From positions 18,620,678 to 18,684,677 of the forward strand of contig NC_092579.1 in NCBI RefSeq assembly GCF_037975245.1: 64,000 bases of DNA, given 5' to 3'. This stretch comes from Apostichopus japonicus (taxonomy: Eukaryota > Echinodermata > Holothuroidea > Aspidochirotida > Stichopodidae). Positions 52,001-61,000 of the stretch are shown in pieces. The notes beneath the pieces were generated by a model, which saw only the letters and a program-made list of their open reading frames with translations, was not told where the DNA came from and searched no databases. The translations under genes were made by a program, and so were the position numbers. Positions within the stretch are counted from its first letter, which is position 1; each line of letters begins with the position of its first letter.

Positions 52001-55000
52001 CACAGAAGTCTACGAGACGAGGTCTACTGCCAGTTATGTAGCCTGAGCTGGGGTAACCCCTCAAGAGACTCTAGTAATAGAGTATGGCTGTTGATGTCCA
52101 ACCTCCTCGCAGTCTGCCCACCCTCACGCAACCTCAAGAATTACCTCCTCAAGTATGTATTCTATTGTTGTGCACTAATCTAGTTAGGCACTTATTAAAG
52201 GAGGGGTTTAAACAGCTCCAAAATACTACTGCAGCAAGGGTGAATCAATATCAGCAAACAGTAGAATTTATCTCTGCAGACCAGTATTGTGTGTCTATTG
52301 TGTGAAATTTTTGGGGCACAAATGATGTATGTCCTACACAGCCTGGCTGCAGTGAAGCTGCAGCCCCCTCAGCATACTAACTCTTCACTGGGAGTCTAAT
52401 AATTAGCCCAAAGAATATAAAACATGACAAGTTACAATGAAAACTTGTAAGCAATTTTGAAATAATTATTTAAAAAAGGGTTGAATTTATCCTCCAGCAA
52501 TAATGACTTGTGTCAATGTATGTTAGATGTGGTTGCCATAGAAATACATATCAGAAACGAAATAAGAATGACATCATATGTACTGAAAGAATTATGTATT
52601 CGTGTATTCAGTTTAGCTGCATGTTGATATAAATCACGGTTGCCTTTCATTTACTGTGCATAGTTATGGAGGTATAGTGATAAAGGTCAGTCACAGCTAG
52701 TCAGTCAATCTGTGAGTCAGGCTGTCAGTCATTAGGTCAGTCTGTCAGTCAGGCAGTGAGTTGGTCTGCCGATCATTCAATGAGTCGTACAGTTTAGACA
52801 GTCTTTTGGTCAACATTTCAGTCGAGACAGTGTGTCCTGTATTCAGAAAGTGAGCCAGCCATTCACTCATTGATTCATTCAGTTATTGGTCAGTATTTCA
52901 GTCAGAGAGTCTGCCAAATCATTCATGGAGAAAGTCGGCCTGCCATGCACGGTCAGCGAAGCATTCAGTCGGTCAGTCACGTAGCCCAGAGTTTCCGACA
53001 GTCAGCTGGGCCTTTCTGCCGATCGGTCAGTCTTGTCTGATATATTTAGATTTAGATGTCCATATGTTTTTCGGTTTACACTTCGTACACAGGTTTATGT
53101 CAGACCATGCTTTTGAAGGTTACAAGGCTTACTGCCAACACAAACTGCTGACGATGGATCCTTACGCATTTGAGTTTGAAGATGCCCGGCCGTACCCTCC
53201 CACCCTCCTCGAGTGGAAGGCGCACCAACTGATGGGCAAGATGACTATTGCCACGTGGTTCAATGACAAGAAAATGCTCAACCATGAAGTCCATTCATGG
53301 GTGACGGGCAATGATTTTGCTAAAGCCCTCTTACAACAGAGGTATTGTACATCATAATTTGTGATATTTATTTTAGAAAAACCTTTGTCAATTCCTTTCA
53401 AACTTCTTTAATCAAGTAATATGCAAGTATGTCAAGGTGAACTTCTCAAGTAGGTTTTGAAGGTGTCGCAAGCAGGAATGTTTTGTACTCTTAAACCTCA
53501 GGGGATTTGTTTGTTCTAATATAGCTTGCTACTGGTTTCTTTATTTATTCACAAAGTCCATACATGTTCCTTTAGCTTCATGTTCTGTGTCACTTCAAAT
53601 TTTCCGGCAAACCCCTATGCTGTAGTCAATTCCAGTCCATTTTCTTGTAATTATTATTTCTCAATAATGACCAGTCTTGATGCAGATCAAGTTATCATAA
53701 ACCCGACTTGATCTGTATTGGATGCTATTTTCTCTTCTCTTCACCTCTGTACCTTAAATTTCTAGCTTCCACAACAGCTTTCTTCACTGAATGCTTTTGA
53801 ATGTGTAATTTGTGTTTTTGCAAAAATTGACTCGTTAACCATATATCTTTTGTAGGGGTATCACGAGTGCCAACAATGGTTGGTCTATCAGTATGTTAGA
53901 AGGTGGAGTACGCTGTGAGCTGGCCGGTAGCGATTACGTCCTGGACTTGGTCAGCGAGGTCGAGATACCGCCCAACATGGAGACCAATGAACCAGGCTTT
54001 ATCGTGTCCTCTGAGAATGTCAGTGAGATCAAATCAAGAAGGAATCCTTCACATCAAGGAGGGAGGTACGTATGATCAGGATCAGGTCGTGTCAGACCGA
54101 CATTTTATCCATGCCCAGAGATGTCGACAGCTGGGTAGTGCCCCAGGGACAATAATGTTACCTTCCCCCCCTCCCCCACCCCCTGTTTGCTCTCCCTTCA
54201 TTTCTCCATCAGTATAAATATTGACAACACTCTTTATAGTATAATTTCACAGGCCCTCACCATATTTTTGTGGACCCACTTGTTGACCCTGGACTCCAGG
54301 ACGGTAGCCCCCTGACACTCTATTGTCAATCCTGTCTGTACCTTACCCCCTTTTCCTCTAATCTTTTTGACCACCAATTGTTTGACCACCTGTAATCATT
54401 TAGTGTATATTTTTGGGTAAATTGTGATATTTCTTACCATTTTTGCTCCTCTTCTTTTGATCCCTGACTACCCTGCCACGCCCTCAAGCCTCCACGGCCC
54501 TCATTATTGATATCTTGAAAACATGTTAGTATAGTTTTATTAAATACCCCCTCCCCTCCCCCACCCCCCTCCCCCAAACACACACACTACCACCACCATA
54601 CTCTACCTCTGACAGTTCAAAATTCCATGCTATTACACTATGAAGGATAATCAGACCCAAAATTGTGCTTTTAGTATAAATTATCTAATTCTTGCCCCAA
54701 TTCTTATATTCTAAAGTAGACTACAAATGATTTTCACATCAAATTTAAAATGGGTTTTATAAAAAAAAATTACATTGAGCATTTTTTTTCATCATTTGCA
54801 GTGCTGCTAATGGGTTACATGATCTATTTAATAAACCAACCTTTGGAGCAACTGGTCAAGTCAACTCAGTAGGCACTGAGGAATTTTCTAATGGAGTTTA
54901 CCCAGCAATGTACCCCAAACCAGACTATGCAATAGAAAAATATGTGAGTACCTGAACAGTCATGGGTGATGGGTTAAGGAGTAGTGGAAGGGGCCATGTG

Positions 55001-58000
55001 GGAGGTAGGTCGTGTACCCCAGACAGGTAACTATCATTCACATTTCAGACGACTTTGTGTCAAAATTCACTCTTTATTCTTTATATGTTTAGACCACAGT
55101 CGGGCAAAGTGCGGTCTTCGAGAAAACGTCTTGCGGCCTGCAAGGAGGTTTTCAAAATCATATTAATGAGGAAAAACCGTGAAACCGTAGCCTATGGCTA
55201 TAGATGAGTCATGGAATGTGTATGGGTCGAGGTGGTTGCATTTAGCTCTTACTTACGACAGGGATGTTGAAATGTAACAGATGACCCCCGTGAAACTTTC
55301 TGATGTTTTTATATCCTAATGCTAAATGCTAAAGATGTCCATTTTGGTCACAGGAACTTACATCTGCGAGTGTGCGTCACATGGATTGGGTACAAGATCT
55401 CACCGTGGCTCACCCAATCAATTTTGTGCCCTCCTCTGGTGGTCGAGACTAATATGCTCTTCCGATATTTTATTTTCTACCGTAATTATAGCAAGCGGAT
55501 CGTCTCAGAAAGAGAGACGCGATCGGGGAGCCAATTTACGCCGAAGTCAAGAGGAAAAGGCCGTCTTCGTTTGTTCCACCCCCAGAGGATTACCCAGCGA
55601 TAAGCAATGCCCAGAGGGATGCGGACTTCGTCGGTAGTCTGTTTCAATCCATCATAGATTTCGATGGTGGCATGGGACTCGATGACGGCTATGAAGTCGA
55701 TCAGGCCTTGAGAGGAGGCGGGGACACACCAGCTGGTCCAACAATGAACCAACAAAGTACGCACCAAGTAACAGCTGACAATTGTACATAGACCAAGAAA
55801 CTTAATACCTATAGGCGTTGGGTATATCTTCAGTTAAATGCTATCTCTTTGAGCTGCTTAAATGAAATATTCTCTTGCTAGGATATTTTCTCTTCATGAA
55901 AAGTGTGCAGTTGTTGTTGAAAACTAGTCTAGTAACAATTTAGTGGCTTGTTTTTTTGGGTGTGGGTTCAATGTCAGTGTAGGACTCATAACTCACCTCT
56001 GGGAAAGTTCATTATGACACCCACCAAGTACTAAAACTTATGATCAATTGCCGCATTTACAGCTTTAAGATCATGCTAGGTCATGCAGCAATGTGTTTTT
56101 TATTTTTTTATATTTTTTTTTTTATAGTGCCAAATATGAGTAGCGAGTACCTAAATTTTTGGGTGGAAATTCAAATGTTGTATCTGAATTTGAGTAGTGA
56201 CTACAGTACAGAATAAGCAGTGGCGTAGGAAGGTACTTTTGAGTGGGGGGGCTGAAGACTGATGGCCGGCCTGGGGGAGGGGTCTAAGGGGAGGGGGTGT
56301 CCCCCTCCCCTTTGGATTTTTTTTGCATTTCCAGGTGGCCTCAGATGCAATTTGGTGCAATATAGCACACTTCAACTCCCACTCCATTTTGTAAAGAATT
56401 TTGCATTTTCACCTGGCCTTAAATGCAATTTGGTGCTCCAAATGAGATTTTTTTTCTCATTTGGAAATGAAAAAGGGGTTTTTTGACTTGCGGAGTGGGG
56501 GGGCGGAATGATACTTCCGCCCCCCACATTTTTCACTGGGGGGGCTGGCGCCCCCCAGCCCCCCCGGTTCCTACGCCCTTGAGAATAAGTGTCAGATAAG
56601 TAATATGCCCGGATGCTGGATAATGCCTCTCTGGTTTGGTAGAACTCTAATACACTTTTAAAGAAATTTGTTCTACATGATAGAAAGTTTACAATCGAAT
56701 TTATTTCAAATCGTTTTTATCCACAAAGACAGAAATCACTTAAAATTTTTGATTTTATTCGGCTCTAATGTGTTTATTTTCTGCTCTTCTCATCTTCAGT
56801 GCCAGGACAACCTATTTATAACCCTCTTACAGCTATGCCACAGCCTGTGTATGCAGGTAAACAGTTGCTTTCATCTCCTCATTTTTCACCGTTTTACATT
56901 TTTAGATGATGAAAGGAAATTTTGGTTTTGATATGGTTCAAAATTATCTCACTAATATATTATATGACAGAACAATTGTTATTTTCTTTTACAAATATCA
57001 TGTATAGCTTGCGTTGCTATAGATGAAAATGACAGTGAATGTTTTTTCTCCATATTCTTCATTTTTGTAGCCTACCAGCCGGCACCAATGATGTATCCTC
57101 AGCCTAACTATATGCCTTTCCAACAACAAATGCCAGGTACTACCATATATCTTCTTTCTAAAGGAGCATGAATGCTAGCACATTGGTTCAACCTATTCAT
57201 GAACTCATCTTTAATGTTATTAATATATATTCCATCATGAAAAGCAACTTTAATATTACATTGATATTATCAAGAGTTAAACTACAAACTCAATATCTTC
57301 CCCTATTGCCAAGGGTCTTGTTCAGAGGATATACACTGTTCCATTATCCATCAATTATAGAAGCTATGATAACAGCTAAGCAAAAGGTGTGAAAAATCAA
57401 AATATAAGTAGCAAAAGTAGAGTGGCAAGATATAAAAGTTCATTTGTATTTTCCACAAGTTTTTTTTCTCCAAATGTAAGTCTTTTGATCATTAAACATG
57501 GCAGACACTGAGGCTTGGGTATCTTCTAGATCTTACAAACTCAGTAGCAACAGTTGAAACTAACATACAAACATTGCCTGGTGCAATTACCTTTTAGCTG
57601 GGAGCTTCTTACATCATATTGTAACATAGTCCTCCTTACAAATTTTTCTGACATCATATTGTAACATAGTCCTGCTTACAAATTGTTCTTACATTCATAT
57701 TGTAACATAGTCCTCCTTACAAATTTTTCTGACATCATATTGTAACATAGTCCTGCTTACAAATTGTTCTTACATTCATATTGTAACATAGTCCTCCTTA
57801 CAAATTTTTCTGACATCATATTGTAACATAGTCCTGCCTACAAATTGTTCTTACATTCATATTGTAACATAGTCCTCCTTACAAATTTTTCTGACATCAT
57901 ATTGTAACATAGTCCTGCTTACAAATTGTTCTTACATTCATATTGTAACATAGTCCTCCTTGCAAATTTGTAAGCATGATCATATCATCTGTATCAACAC

Positions 58001-61000
58001 GTTTTGCAAGGGTGTCTAAGCTGATAGAGACTCTGAGAGAGACTCTGACTAGATAGATGAGTCTCCATTACTGATTTTTTTTGGTAAATGTAGATCGGTA
58101 AGTAATTATTAAGAGATAATTATGTCATTTCCATCGTGAACAACAACAACAGAATTAAGCTTCTGATGTTTTAATATATTGCTGTACTGATAAACTTGAG
58201 TGAGAACCGTGAATATCTCGTGGCAAAGAGCACTTACTTTTGCATACTTTTAGCACCAAAACAATTTTCTCTGTTTGTTTGTCTGTTCGTTTGTTGTTCT
58301 ATCAGCGGTTGTACCCATGATGCCACAGCAGCAGCAAGCACCGCCCCAGAACACAGCAGACAACTTACAACAAGCTCTCATGGTAAGGAAACGATTAATG
58401 TCCATCTTATACTGTCATCATAAGCTCTCATGTTTAATGTACATCTTATACTGTCATGATAAGCTCTCATGGTAAGGAAACGATTAATGTACATCTTACA
58501 CTTTCATGATAAGCTCTCATGGTAAGGTAACGTTTAATGTACATCTTACACTGTCATGATAAGCTCTCATGGTAAGGATATGATTGAAGCTTACATAGAT
58601 AGTAAGACACATATTCTGTTTTACATCTAACATGATGGTGAGGGTTGAGAAAATAGAGAACTTGTCTTGAAATCATTTTGCATTCTAAGAGATATATTTA
58701 AATTATGTGATATCGTTACATTTTATCACAGAAGTGACCTTAATCATCAAATATGTTTCTTTTATGAGGAAGAGTGGACTGTTATGCCCTTATTTCTGTA
58801 TTTCCAGGATAACTTGGACTACAAGTCAAACTTATTATCATTTGCTTTGATCCTGTCCCTGTCATATCCCCTCCCCTCCCCCCGCCCCCCCCAACCTCTT
58901 CTAACCATCTACTAATATCGTAGAGCCAACCATTGTTGAGAAACATGGTTGCATAACTATCCTATATGCAGAGCTTATTTCTGTAAAAAGGGTTTCCGTT
59001 TAAAATTAGCAAGGTTTCAAAAATATGTTTCTTGCAGTGTTGTCCTTTCTTTTTACTTGTCGCTATGTTCAATGGATAAGTGGCTAGCGATGCACAAGGT
59101 TTTGTTACCCCAATGTCTCGTCATACAAACAGTCATTGCCTGATAAACCAAAAAAGAAATATTGTTAAATGTCACGTTGACATTTTGTGAAATGAATTTA
59201 GTTTTTCCCCTTGAATTTTGTACAGGCCCAACAGCTACAGATGCAGTCTATGCAAACACAACAGATGGTACAGGATTTACAGCGACAGATGGCAGCTTTA
59301 CAGACCTCTGGAAAGTCACAGGAGAGTTCTCCAGATTATCAGACCATTCAACAGCTACAGAAGGAAATAACTGACCTGAAGCAAAGGGAAGATCGTCACT
59401 CATCTGAGAGGAAACCAAAATGGCAGCCAGACCCCCAATCAGCCACAATTCTTAAAATGGAGAAAGAGATTGAGGAACTGAAGAAGCAGGCCAAGCAGAG
59501 TTCGCGACCCAAAAGTGTTTTGAAGTGGCCAGACGATATGCAGGGCTCGAACAGACGGTCCATCCAATTCGAGGACAAAGTTGAAGTCATACCGAGCACG
59601 GATCGGGACGAAGAGATGGAAAGACCGAAACCCTCGGCTCTGAAAAACAGACGCAAGACACCGGCGGTGTTAAAATCGTACGGAGACGTTTTAGAGGAGG
59701 ACGGGTCGAATTCGGCTTCTCTGGATGCTATGCTGCACCAAATGCCGACCGATACTCCCTGGCCCCCAGCAGCAGCACCACCTCCCCCACCCCCACCCCC
59801 ACCACCGCCACCACCTGTATATAATGATGATGCGCCACCTATGACACTCAGAAACAGGAAAGGGCAACTTATCGTTCTCAAGAAGGATAAGAAAAACAGG
59901 GCCCGAACCGTCCGGGTCGGTAAAGTGGTCTGGCCACCACGTGAGGCGGACGTTTACAAGGAAGAAGTCGTTCCGGGTCGGGAGATCGGCGATGCTTCAA
60001 AGAGCGCCAAGGGTTCCTCTGCAGAGACATTTGAAATCAGAGTGGAAGACCTAGCGCGGCAATCTCGCAACCTCAGACCCACCAAGACTAGAGAACCTTC
60101 CAAGAAAGTGGGTCATGTGACGGAAAAACCAGCACTGGTGGTCCCCAGGAAGAAAGCAGCTCCACCTCCGCCAGCTGCAAGGCCCATCAAAGAACCTGTC
60201 AAGCAGCTCCCCAAACAGACGGCCCGGAAGCCAGACCAGCACGCAGAAGCATTGAAACTATTACAAAGTAGATTTGTACAGAGAGCACCGGAACCGGCTA
60301 AGAAGGAGACAAAGAAACCCAAGCCTCTGGCACCTTCAGCGCCTCCACCAGCACCTCCACCACTGTCTCCACCACCGGCACAAAAACCCATGCCCATTCT
60401 GAGGAGGACACAGGAGCCTGCCGCACCCCCTCTGCCCCCTAGACAGGAAGGTATGCAGCGAAAGACAAAGACTAAGGGTTCGTTGATCCAAAGGAAACAA
60501 GAGATGCTGGGACAGAAGAAGACAGTTACTCTCCAGGTTAGTGTGTAACTACTTGTCTCGGTATACTGACAGTTTATGATTACTGATATTATCCGGATTA
60601 TGCTGTTTAATATCATATATACTGATTGTAAACTATGTCTGTAAATGGTAATGTTAGCTTATGCATAATAAAAAAAAATAGATCAAAAGGAAAGTAAAGG
60701 GAAAGTAGAAAAAAACGATTTTTTTTTTTTTTTTTTCCTGTTGATTTCTTGAAAGTGATTTGTTGATATGAAAAACTTTGGGGGAAAAAATTTATATTAT
60801 TCGTCCTTCCATATGATGCCATGCAGCTCAGTTCCCGGTCCAGTTCACCCCTGGATTGCCCAGCAATAGGCTTTGCTCATGGCTCAACCCTTCCCAGGTT
60901 TAACAGCTACACCCTGCGTAGCCTAACTCAGCCTAGGTCCCGGTCCAGCTCACCCCTGGACTGCTCTGCAGCTGCAGGTTACAGTCCGGTCACTAAGTTT

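Noticed and set aside
59396-60616. Minus-strand frames of 161 and 167 codons opposite exon 31
   Set aside because: Gly-rich mirror of the Pro-rich coding strand; exon 31 is in frame with the rest of MYO15A.
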